Assembly: GCF_011189575.1 (NCBI RefSeq)
Contig: NZ_PUJW01000010.1
Span: forward strand, 1-64,000
Length of the DNA stretch: 64,000 nucleotides
Reading direction: 5' to 3'
Source: Photorhabdus cinerea
GTDB taxonomy: Bacteria > Pseudomonadota > Gammaproteobacteria > Enterobacterales > Enterobacteriaceae
Shown here: positions 9,539 through 17,825 of the stretch, one piece after another
How the letters are laid out: each line of letters starts with the position of its first letter
Numbering within the stretch: position 1 is the stretch's first letter
Translations under genes and position numbers: made by a program
The notes under the pieces: model-generated
Seen by the model: only the letters and a program-made list of their open reading frames with translations
What the model was told of the DNA's origin: nothing
The model's database searches: none

Positions 9539-9640
9539 GTGGAATGGGTGATTGGTGGAATAATTTTATTGATGATTCTTGGCGCGATCTTTAAGCCAAG
9601 TAGATGTGATGTTTGTAACACTGACTTCAAAAGAAAATAG
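9539..9640 (+). CDS. Small one-helix protein with CxxC
   Basis: A 33-aa reading frame from GTG, with a GGAG site 8 nt upstream. It has one hydrophobic helix (VIGGIILLMILGAIF) followed by a CDVC pair and the basic end DFKRK. It may be the truncated start of a longer zinc-ribbon protein, since the frame stops right where the opposite-strand MFS stump also ends. Function unknown. Confidence 0.35.
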   Translation: MEWVIGGIILLMILGAIFKPSRCDVCNTDFKRK

Positions 9641-9803
9641 CAGGGAGCGCTGACATAATACCCAGCGTAGCCGGATTATGCTCTTGACCTGCCAGCTTCA
9701 AACTGACCATAGGTAATGTATATCCCATCGCTAATCCTACGAGAGATGCACCTAATACAATTGATATTATATATGGTTTTGTCGTTTTGAAGCTGGCTTG
9801 CAT
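9627..9803 (-). pseudogene. MFS exporter, N-terminal stump
   Basis: Starts 5 nt after the stop of the LysRS-ALDH gene with MQASFKTTKPYIISIVLGAS and a GYTLPMVSLKLAGQ block typical of the first helices of major-facilitator drug exporters. It stops after 58 aa, where about 400 residues would be expected. The breakpoint lies near 9627-9660. Tight spacing shows that the intact gene was the second gene of the LysRS-ALDH operon. Confidence 0.6.
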
Positions 9804-9808
9804 TTATT

Positions 9809-12619
9809 TTATCCGTTATAAGGTTCAACCAAATACTGATATATATCACGCTGCGGCAATGTACTTCCACTAATTCGATTTCCTTCATACCAAAGGCACG
9901 ACGCTGCCGGTCCCTGGCCACCATATGGAAGATAACCGTGTTCTTCCCGATGTAAGTCAGTATTATTAAGAATGCTATCTGGCAAATGAAAACGTTCACT
10001 TAATTGATTATGAATATAGTCACTTGTACCAAACAAAGAGATATACATCGCATTAGCAGCATACAAAGGATCAGAAAAATAATCAGTCAATTCTTGATCA
10101 TGATAATATCTTTGTAAGAAAAAGACAGGAGCAAAAAACTCTTTATAATTGCCACCTAACGATAACGCCTTCTCGAAAATAGTGGGTTTTATCATGCCAT
10201 TTATAGGATTGACTTCTCCTCCATATGTACAATATGGCCTGTTATCTTTAAATACCGATGCAATTTTTACACTGTGATCAATATCGCTATTGGGACCAAC
10301 TATATTTTTATAATTGCTATAAGGTCCAACTTTATCTTCAATATTTTTCAAATCAGAGACTAATCGTTCCCTGAATAGATCGTATATATCATTGTGCACT
10401 AATATGGTGTTTGGACCAGCACAATCCTGCCCTTGATTATAAAGAACAACTCGCTTCGCACTTTCAACTGCCAGATCAATGTCTGCATCTCTTGAGATAA
10501 TCAGAGGGTTATGGCCAGCGCCATTAAGGATAAATAATGTGTTTTTCCTAAAATGCTTACGTACTTTGATGGCATTCTCTGGTGTACCTGTAAAGATTAC
10601 AGCATCCGTTATTTTTACTCGCTGACTTAAAAATAACTCTTTGTCTTCATAAGAAATAGATAATGCTGGAGAAAACTCAGATAAATTAAGAATCTCCGCA
10701 AATTTCTTATAATGCATATGCATTGCTGTAGGCGGGCGTATACATACGTTTTCTGCCATCAGCGAGGGTATAAAACCAAAGCACACAGATGCGTAAATAG
10801 GTTGGTTAAGAGGAAGAAACGATGTAACACCATAAATTTTCTTTTGGAAATATTTACTGTTTTTCTCAATATTACTTAAGACATCTACTGAGCGAAGAAT
10901 TTCATCCTCGGTCACGTTTTTACACTGATAACCGGAGAGCGCATTCACCAAAGCTTCACAATTCTTCTGTAAAGCAGAGGAAAGTTCGTCACATTTTTTT
11001 TTGATTTCGCTGAAATCAATATTACCGTATAACTTAGTCATATGTATTTGACTCTCCTCGATTATATCTTTTATTAACATATCTTTCTGAGCCATATTAT
11101 TTTTACTAGTCACTATATTTTTATATGGATTTTCAAAATGAGTTAAAATATTCTCCATACAATTTAAATCTAACCATGTTTTAATTCGTGGGCCTTCTAT
11201 ATCGCCAAATAACCCTCTATAAAGCAGCGACCATATTTGAGATAATTCATTATCCGGAAAATATTCTTCATACATCTTAGTTATAAGCCGGAAAAGTTGT
11301 TCTTTAGATGATATTTCTCCGGAGCTTATCAAGTCAGAAATGGCTGAAAAATATTTTTCCTCTTTAATATTTCTTAACCCTTCATTTGTATTGCTACGCG
11401 TCCTTATGTAATAGTTATAACTTATTTCTAATTCCTGATCTGAAATCGACTCTCCCTGTTTTTTATATAGATTCAGGAAATTTCCAGCTGCGAACTTACT
11501 CGCCGGTTTTGATGCGCATAATATTCTTGCTATCTTCGAAAAAGACAATCTTTTCCTGTCTTTTTTCGCAATATTCACTTGATCATTTAAGAGTGGCGCC
11601 TGTTCTACATAAAATTTATAAGATTTCTGTGGCTCTTTTGATAAGTAAATTCGGATTGCATCCCGTGTAAGCAGATTACGAACATCATCCAGAGAAAAGC
11701 CATTCCCTTTTGATTTTGATATTTTTTTACCTGAAACATCAAGAAAAAGCCCATACTTGTAAAAACGTGGACCCGGTCTGTCTAATGCAGCCGCGATCTC
11801 ACGAACAATGGATGCAGAGGCTAGCAGATCTTCACCATGCATTTCAAAATGAATATTTCTGGAAAGAATGCGCATCCCCCAGTCTGCTTTCCACTGTAGT
11901 TTAGACTTACCATTCAGTACTGAAATAGTTTGCTCTTGATCCAATATTTCATTTTTATAGAGTTCCCGAATTTCTACTCCGTATTCATAACCGGGTTTAT
12001 TAACAACTTCATCACCCGGTATGTAATAGGTAATTTCGCCAGATTCTGAGTTTACTCCTGTCACAACAATATGCTCAAGTACTGCCCCAGTCTTTTCAGA
12101 AATGGGCATTATCATACTATATGTTCTTTGTCTTAAAGACCCTGTAGACTCCTTGCATATCTGATTTATCACCGGAAAATGTTGGAGAAACAATTTAATT
12201 TCATCATTGTAATCTCCATTTCGATAAGCTAACGAGTTTCTTACCAGTTGACAATCTATTTCATATTCTGCGGCAAGCTTCATTAATTGGTATTCAGCCA
12301 TTTCAGAAAATGACTGGAAGTTCCCGAAAGGATCTGGCACCTGGCTTACCGGTCGGCCTAAATAGGGAGTTAATTTTTCAGGATTTGGAACATTCAAAGG
12401 AATTTTTCTAAAAGGGTCCAAATCATCTGAAACGAGATAAAAGTTAACTGTTCTGCCGGCTTTCTCCAATTCAGTTTGTATAAGATTGGCCCGAAGAATT
12501 TCACAAAGGGTGCCTATATGTGGAAGTCCTGTTGGTCCAAAACCAGCTTCAATATTGATTGATTCTCCAGACGGTATAGCCTGATTAATTTTGAATGCTT
12601 CCTCGACATACCATTTCAC
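9809..12619 (-). CDS. Class I lysyl-tRNA synthetase-like / aldehyde dehydrogenase fusion
   Basis: A 936-aa two-part enzyme. Residues about 1-530 look like class I LysRS (LysK): GFGPTGLPHIGT contains the HIGH-type motif (H34) and KISKSKGNG near 300 is the KMSKS loop. Residues about 600-930 are an aldehyde dehydrogenase domain with FTGTPENA, LNGAGHNP and the nucleophile C733 in GQDCAGPN. At the general-base position, 34 residues before the Cys as in E268/C302 of ALDH2, there is N699 rather than Glu. Methylmalonate-semialdehyde dehydrogenase, a CoA-dependent ALDH, also has Asn there. The start is GTG with AGAGGT 8 nt upstream. An activated lysyl or similar intermediate passed to the ALDH half for reduction is my inference. 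The downstream MFS stump suggests a natural-product operon. Confidence 0.75.
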   Translation of the reverse strand: MKWYVEEAFKINQAIPSGESINIEAGFGPTGLPHIGTLCEILRANLIQTELEKAGRTVNFYLVSDDLDPFRKIPLNVPNPEKLTPYLGRPVSQVPDPFGNFQSFSEMAEYQLMKLAAEYEIDCQLVRNSLAYRNGDYNDEIKLFLQHFPVINQICKESTGSLRQRTYSMIMPISEKTGAVLEHIVVTGVNSESGEITYYIPGDEVVNKPGYEYGVEIRELYKNEILDQEQTISVLNGKSKLQWKADWGMRILSRNIHFEMHGEDLLASASIVREIAAALDRPGPRFYKYGLFLDVSGKKISKSKGNGFSLDDVRNLLTRDAIRIYLSKEPQKSYKFYVEQAPLLNDQVNIAKKDRKRLSFSKIARILCASKPASKFAAGNFLNLYKKQGESISDQELEISYNYYIRTRSNTNEGLRNIKEEKYFSAISDLISSGEISSKEQLFRLITKMYEEYFPDNELSQIWSLLYRGLFGDIEGPRIKTWLDLNCMENILTHFENPYKNIVTSKNNMAQKDMLIKDIIEESQIHMTKLYGNIDFSEIKKKCDELSSALQKNCEALVNALSGYQCKNVTEDEILRSVDVLSNIEKNSKYFQKKIYGVTSFLPLNQPIYASVCFGFIPSLMAENVCIRPPTAMHMHYKKFAEILNLSEFSPALSISYEDKELFLSQRVKITDAVIFTGTPENAIKVRKHFRKNTLFILNGAGHNPLIISRDADIDLAVESAKRVVLYNQGQDCAGPNTILVHNDIYDLFRERLVSDLKNIEDKVGPYSNYKNIVGPNSDIDHSVKIASVFKDNRPYCTYGGEVNPINGMIKPTIFEKALSLGGNYKEFFAPVFFLQRYYHDQELTDYFSDPLYAANAMYISLFGTSDYIHNQLSERFHLPDSILNNTDLHREEHGYLPYGGQGPAASCLWYEGNRISGSTLPQRDIYQYLVEPYNG

Positions 12620-13508
12620 TTACGATTACCTCTTTCATAACATGATGCTTATTTAGGGTTAATGGTGATAAATACGGTAGTGCTGCCAGGTTGACAGGAA
12701 ACCACTAATAATCCTGATAGAAAAACTATTTAAGATGTTAAATTATTCTGTTTTTTGTGTAAGCCACTAACCTTATATATTACTTTTAAAAAGCAAACAA
12801 TTAACGTTAGTTAATTAATTTAATCAACTATAACTATCAGTTAAATTCACTCTAAACTCCTTCCACTGCCACCAGAGTAACAAGTGATGAAGTTTAATAA
12901 TGCCCTTTTTAGGAAAAAACAAAATTAATGTAATTGTTGTTTCTGGTCAAGCAGTACTCATAATTTTTTTATATTTTTTCTCCCTTTCTTTATAAATTAT
13001 TTTGATTAACATGTTTGTACTAAATCCTTTTCACCAAAAATGCTAATAGATTTGCATAGGTGAAATAAATAAGCTATGGAAAGTAATGCAATGAGGTGAC
13101 TGAAAGTGAATTTTTATCTTTAATAACAAAGAAAATATTCAATATTCATTAAATATTTTTATACTCTTCATCTTTCAAGTTGCTGCTTTGTTGGCTGCTT
13201 TCACTTACCCCAGCCACATCGTTATCTATGCTCCTGGGGATGCGTTCATTTGCCGCCGCGCTGCAATTTGAAATCTATTGGGTATATCCAGAATAGAATC
13301 CTGACAGTGTATTGAAAGCCATAAAGACATCACAAGACAAAAATAACAAGCCAAACTTCAAAAAGTAGAAAGAATTAGGCAAGCCGGAAACGCTAACGCA
13401 CAATATTAAATGATAACCTCCTTTATTGGGCCTACATTCTGTACGATTGAATAATAAAATTTTTTTTCACGGAAATATCAAAATATGAAACTTTTATCGC
13501 GTCTGAGA
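12620..13508. other. Intergenic region upstream of the LysRS-ALDH gene
   Basis: AT-rich, no gene seen. It contains the promoter side of the fusion gene and, at 13161-13286, a MITE-like repeat. Nothing else recognised. Confidence 0.5.
13161..13286. repeat. 126-bp MITE-like intergenic element
   Basis: The element is bounded by imperfect inverted ends: left ATAC...TTTCAAGTTGC, right GCAATTTGAAA...GTAT. The interior is richer in GC and contains CCCAGCCACATCG and CTCCTGGGGATGCG. It matches my memory of a dispersed intergenic repeat in Photorhabdus genomes; only one copy is seen in this window. Confidence 0.6.
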
Positions 13509-14405
13509 TTATCTTGCCAATAAAGCGCAATAATGTGCAATATCCACATTCCCTCCACTAACAATGATCCCAATGTTTTGCCCTTGCAATTGCTGACTTA
13601 TTTGACGTACAGCAGCAAAACTCAAGCACCCTGTTGGCTCAACAATCATCTTCATTCTTTCTGCATAAAAACGCATTGTCTCCACCAACTCCTCATCAGA
13701 AACAGTGAAAATATCATCAATATTTTTTCGGATAATTTCGTAAGTATATTGTCCAATATGCTGAGTTTGCGCACCATCAGCAATCGTTTTAGGTGTATCA
13801 ATATGAATAATTTTCCCCTGACGAAATGACTGCTGGGCATCATTACCCGCTTCCGGCTCTACACCATAAATTTTACATCCGGGAGATAAATAACGGGCAG
13901 CAAGTGCACTCCCTGAAAGCAAACCACCACCACCGAGACAGACAAACAACGCATCCAGCTCACCAACTTCTTCAAACAACTCTTTTGCTGCAGTTCCTTG
14001 CCCGGCAATAATATGCGGATGATCATAAGGAGGAATTAGGGTCAGCCCCTGATTTTCTGATAATTCACGGCCAATCTGTTCACGATCATTCACATAACGA
14101 TCATAAAAAATCACTTTACCACCATAGCCTTTAGTCGCATCCACCTTAGCGGCTGGTGCATCGTGCGGCATGATGATTGTGGCTGGAATATTCAATATAC
14201 GGGCTGATAACGCATTAAAAGCACCACGAAATTTAAACGCCCCCATTCGCTGGTAGTTTTCACATTTAAAAAATAACCTGGCTCCTGTCATTTCATCCGC
14301 AGTACGGGAAGTCAGGACTGGAGTACGGTAAACATAGTTTTCTATACGCCTGGCGGCGGCAACCACATCATCGTATACAGGGATATTTTGCATAGGAATC
14401 ACCAT
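13509..14405 (-). pseudogene. PLP-dependent threonine/hydroxyaspartate ammonia-lyase with internal deletion
   Basis: Fold-type II PLP enzyme of the serine racemase/threonine dehydratase/threo-3-hydroxyaspartate lyase group. It keeps the PLP lysine in GAFKFRGA, the GGGGLLSGSALAA phosphate loop and EPTGC. It is 298 aa, whereas relatives are about 320. FNALS joins directly to ARILNIPATIIMP, so about 24 residues including the SSGNHAQ cofactor/substrate loop are absent. ALS occurs on both sides in intact relatives, pointing to deletion between short repeats. The frame is open, so protein may be made, but it is probably inactive. Start may be Met5 at 14393. Confidence 0.7.
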
Positions 14406-14493
14406 CAGTTAAATGAAATTATAGACAAAATATCCACTATAAAATAATTCGTCAATAATAAGGCGTTGTTACTCAACGATTTATCATGAATAA

Positions 14494-15114
14494 CTATAAT
14501 TCAGAGTCTCTGTGCGCCTGATTAATAATGGCTTTTGCCATCCATTTAGTGATTTCAATAACTTTTGCATCATCCATATGCCAGATATCTTTCATCACTA
14601 AAAAAACTTCGGAACCATAAATCAGGGAAAAAGAACGAATGACGTTTTCCAGAGTGTCCGGTGGAAAATGCCCTTTTAATGGTTCAACAACCATCGAAAG
14701 GATCTCTTTACGGTGCCCACGAACCAGTTTCTTTTCCTGTTTATCCTCAGATGAACGCCCCTGAGCCCATTGCTGTAATGAAACTAAAAGAGCAGCTCTC
14801 AATGCACCTTCATGTTGGAACATCCGGGGATAGGCAAAATCCAATAATTCAATAATCCGCTCCTCAGTATTTTCACTGGAAGGCTTCCAGGTGAGGATCG
14901 GCCCAAGGCTAGCACTAACGATTGCATCAATTAAATCGCTTTGCGTCGGAAAATAGCGGTATGCCGTTGCTCTGGAAACCCCTGTATATATTGCCAATTC
15001 GGAAACTGAAGGTATCGCTCTCTGCTCAAAAAGTTCCAATGCAGCATTTATCAGCAATGTATAAGTTTTTTTCCGAGTACCAGTAAAATGAGGTTTAGTA
15101 TTCGAGTCCATCAT
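14494..15114 (-). CDS. TetR-family transcriptional regulator
   Basis: Regulator of 206 aa. The N-terminal helix-turn-helix reads VSELAIYTGVSRATAYRYFP; the C-terminal ligand-binding part is not assigned. The frame opens at GTG 15120, but ATG 15114, with GAG 8 nt upstream, is more likely. It is divergent from the UPF0261 gene across a 235-bp gap, so it probably represses that gene and itself. The inducer is unknown. Confidence 0.8.
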   Translation of the reverse strand: MMDSNTKPHFTGTRKKTYTLLINAALELFEQRAIPSVSELAIYTGVSRATAYRYFPTQSDLIDAIVSASLGPILTWKPSSENTEERIIELLDFAYPRMFQHEGALRAALLVSLQQWAQGRSSEDKQEKKLVRGHRKEILSMVVEPLKGHFPPDTLENVIRSFSLIYGSEVFLVMKDIWHMDDAKVIEITKWMAKAIINQAHRDSEL

Positions 15115-15349
15115 TGCCACAACTCTTTCACAATAAGATTCTCTATATAAGCGTATGGTTAAAATATTTTTTCGACATCATCACTCTACTTAATTACCTA
15201 CAAAACGCCCAAATTGATTCAATTTATTTACAAATAAAATGAGATGATAGTCTCAATTTGATGATATAACAGTGATACTCAAGTCTCATATTGACTATAA
15301 TCTATCCATAAGTTAGTAGTCAGCACTAGGGGAAGCATTCATAATTATA

Positions 15350-16570
15350 ATGAAAAATAACCAGGGCTATGTTTATATTACCACCATTTTTGATACCAAG
15401 AGTGCAGAAATCCTCTACGTCAGGGATCTGATAGAAAAAACTGGCCTTGCCGTTCGCACTGTGGACTTGACTACTAAACCTAGCCCACTGGAAAGAGGTG
15501 CGGATATTACTTCACTAACAGTAGCAGAGCATCATCCACAAGGCAAAGAAGCCGTTTTCTGTGGTGATCGGGGTAAAGCAATTTCCGCAATGGCAATCGC
15601 CTTTAAAACTTTTTTATCAAGACAAACTGATATTTTAGCTATTCTGGGGCTAGGGGGTTCTGGCGGGACAGCACTGATCACACCCGCCATGCAGTCTTTA
15701 CCTGTAGGTATACCAAAACTTATGGTTTCTACCATGGCTTCCGGTAATGTTTCTGGGTATGTTGGAGTTAGTGATATCGCTATGCTGTATTCAGTCACTG
15801 ATGTATCTGGCCTTAACCGCATCTCTCGTCAGGTATTAAAGAATGCGGCCAACCAAATTGCTGGCGCAGTTTATTTTCATGAAGAGTGCAATATCGAAGA
15901 TAAGCCTGCTATTGGCCTGACAATGTTTGGTGTGACAACACCTTGTATACAGTTGCTGACCAAAGAGCTGGAACAGCAATATGACTGTTTGGTTTTCCAT
16001 GCAACCGGCAGCGGTGGCAAAACCATGGAAAAACTGGCCGAAAGTCGCTTGCTTAACAGTCTGCTTGATATAACCACAACTGAAGTCTGTGACTATTTAT
16101 TTGGCGGTATTCTGGCCTGTGATGTTGACCGTTTGAGTGCAATAGCCCGCACAAAAACACCTTATATTGGTTCTTGCGGGGCGTTGGATATGGTGAATTT
16201 CGGCCATCCGAATACTATTCCGGGACACTATAAAAACAGGCAATTTTACCGCCATAATCCCCATGTAACATTAATGCGCACCACACCAGAAGAGAATTAT
16301 CAAATGGGGATTTGGATTGCTGAAAAACTTAATCAGTGCGAAGGAAAAGTGAAATTTATTATTCCTGAAGGTGGTTTTTCTGCTCTGGATATTGAAAATG
16401 GACCATTCTGGAACCCTGAAGCGACTCAAGCATTCATCAACGCTTTTGAGTCTACATTTATAGAAATGGAAAATAGACAACTGATTAAAAGTTCTCATCA
16501 CGTGAATTCATCTGAATTTTGCCAACAAGTGATCAGCGAATATCAGCAAATGATGAATTCAGTTGTATAG
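15350..16570 (+). CDS. UPF0261 / Tm-1-like ATP-binding protein
   Basis: Protein of 406 aa, full length for the UPF0261 family. Its N-terminal domain is related to the tomato Tm-1 viral resistance protein. Visible family blocks are YITTIFDTKSAEI near the start, GLGGSGGTAL, STMASGNVSGYVG and FHATGSGGKTME. The biochemical role of bacterial members is poorly known. It is divergent from a TetR gene and was followed by a second gene that is now only a 26-codon stub. An AGGGGAAG sequence lies upstream of the start at rather long spacing. Confidence 0.8.
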   Translation: MKNNQGYVYITTIFDTKSAEILYVRDLIEKTGLAVRTVDLTTKPSPLERGADITSLTVAEHHPQGKEAVFCGDRGKAISAMAIAFKTFLSRQTDILAILGLGGSGGTALITPAMQSLPVGIPKLMVSTMASGNVSGYVGVSDIAMLYSVTDVSGLNRISRQVLKNAANQIAGAVYFHEECNIEDKPAIGLTMFGVTTPCIQLLTKELEQQYDCLVFHATGSGGKTMEKLAESRLLNSLLDITTTEVCDYLFGGILACDVDRLSAIARTKTPYIGSCGALDMVNFGHPNTIPGHYKNRQFYRHNPHVTLMRTTPEENYQMGIWIAEKLNQCEGKVKFIIPEGGFSALDIENGPFWNPEATQAFINAFESTFIEMENRQLIKSSHHVNSSEFCQQVISEYQQMMNSVV

Positions 16571-16602
16571 AAAGTTCAAAATCAAAACAGGAGGAAAACT
16601 TA

Positions 16603-16683
16603 ATGAACCAGAACACTGGCGATAATGCCAGTACAGAAGCAGTATTGACACTGAAAGATTATGTACAACTAATTAATGACTAG
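16603..16683 (+). pseudogene. 26-codon stub of a second gene in the UPF0261 operon
   Basis: A very good ribosome site (AGGAGG, about 8 nt spacing) precedes an ORF that starts MNQNTGDNASTEAVLTLKDY and stops at TAG 16681. The strong site 32 nt after UPF0261 suggests that a full gene once stood here, perhaps the TIM-barrel protein often paired with UPF0261 (inference). The next 250 bases show no continuing frame I could follow. Confidence 0.4.
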
Positions 16684-16931
16684 GCAAAAAGTTGCCCAAA
16701 TAGGGCATTCTGATGCTATTGTTCTATTAGCCGCGACTTCTACGGTACGTCTGTCGAGTAATCGCACTAAAAGAGTAAAAGTAACCAAATATTCGTGTTC
16801 CAAAGGGAAGCCACAAGAACTTCCTGTTAATAACTGAGCCGTAACATGTTGGAAGTTAACAAACTAAATTAAAACATAAATATACCTGCTTTGTTTTCTT
16901 CCTTTCGGAGCATATTTCCGTCAACACCAGG

Positions 16932-16962
16932 CTCCTGCGGCCCCCACCGCAGGAGTTTTTTT
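16932..16962 (+). terminator. Strong intrinsic terminator
   Basis: 9-bp stem CTCCTGCGG/CCGCAGGAG, 6-nt loop and seven T. It ends the UPF0261 transcript. A separate small RNA ending here, from about 16860, is also possible but unproven. Confidence 0.85.
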
Positions 16963-17050
16963 ATGGATATACGGGCAATTAAAACTTGATAAGATATGGA
17001 TAGTGGCATTCAATACACCAAACAACAGAATCAAAACTTAGGAATAGCGT

Positions 17051-17482
17051 ATGGCTCAAAACGAACCTTATTGGAATCGTATGGTTCCAGAACTTACCGT
17101 TACTAATTTTTCTCTATCTCTGGATTTTTACCAAAGAATTCTCAGCTTCCAGTTACTTATTCGTCGAGATAAACCAAACTTTGCATATTTAGAATTAGGC
17201 GAAGCACAACTCATGCTTGAAGCACTACATGATGATGGCTGGAACATAGCCCCATTAAATTATCCCCTAGGAAGAGGTGTGAATTTTCAGATTGAAGTCG
17301 ATGATTTGACTCCTTTATTGAACAGCTTAAAAGCTAATTCGATAAAACTATACCGAGAAGTTAAAGATAATCATTATTATATTAATGAAGTAATTGCATG
17401 CCAACGAGAATTTTTGGTGCAAGATCCTGATGGCTATCTGCTACGATTCAGTCAATTTATAGAAAATATAATGACATATTGA
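17051..17482 (+). CDS. VOC-superfamily (bleomycin-resistance-like) protein
   Basis: Protein of 143 aa with two beta-alpha-beta-beta-beta units of the glyoxalase/bleomycin-binding fold: VPELTVTNFSLSLDFYQRIL at the start, YLELGEAQLMLEA, and the closing FLVQDPDGYLLRFSQ. Members bind bleomycin-like drugs or act as metalloenzymes; the substrate cannot be read from sequence. It stands alone behind a strong terminator. Confidence 0.75.
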   Translation: MAQNEPYWNRMVPELTVTNFSLSLDFYQRILSFQLLIRRDKPNFAYLELGEAQLMLEALHDDGWNIAPLNYPLGRGVNFQIEVDDLTPLLNSLKANSIKLYREVKDNHYYINEVIACQREFLVQDPDGYLLRFSQFIENIMTY

Positions 17483-17825
17483 ACATAATATTCTGTTATA
17501 CCGGATAATCTCCTCACTTTTTCCAATATATAATATTTCGCTTCGTTCTCAATGAGAATTTAGGGGGAGAATTCCGCAGTTTTGTTAAAACAACCCAATT
17601 TAGTATCATCGGATTACAAACAATCAGCCAAATAATCAAATACCCCAAGAGTGACACCAGGGAATGAATTGGCGACAGCCAAGTTAGAACATAGGGTCAA
17701 AATAGATTCAGTGCCGAACTGTTCAGACTACCATTTAATGACAGAACCAAAGCATTAATATTCGCTCTATTTTCTGTCATTTCAATAAAATCCTGCCGTC
17801 CTGTTATCAACTCTACATTTTCTTA
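17483..17825. other. Convergent intergenic region
   Basis: Lies between the convergent VOC gene and the M32 carboxypeptidase gene. No open frame or repeat recognised. Confidence 0.4.

Noticed and set aside
9809..12619. The LysRS-like gene as the housekeeping lysyl-tRNA synthetase
   Set aside because: Enterobacteria use class II LysRS, and this protein is fused to an ALDH domain and was linked to an exporter; a specialised role is more likely.
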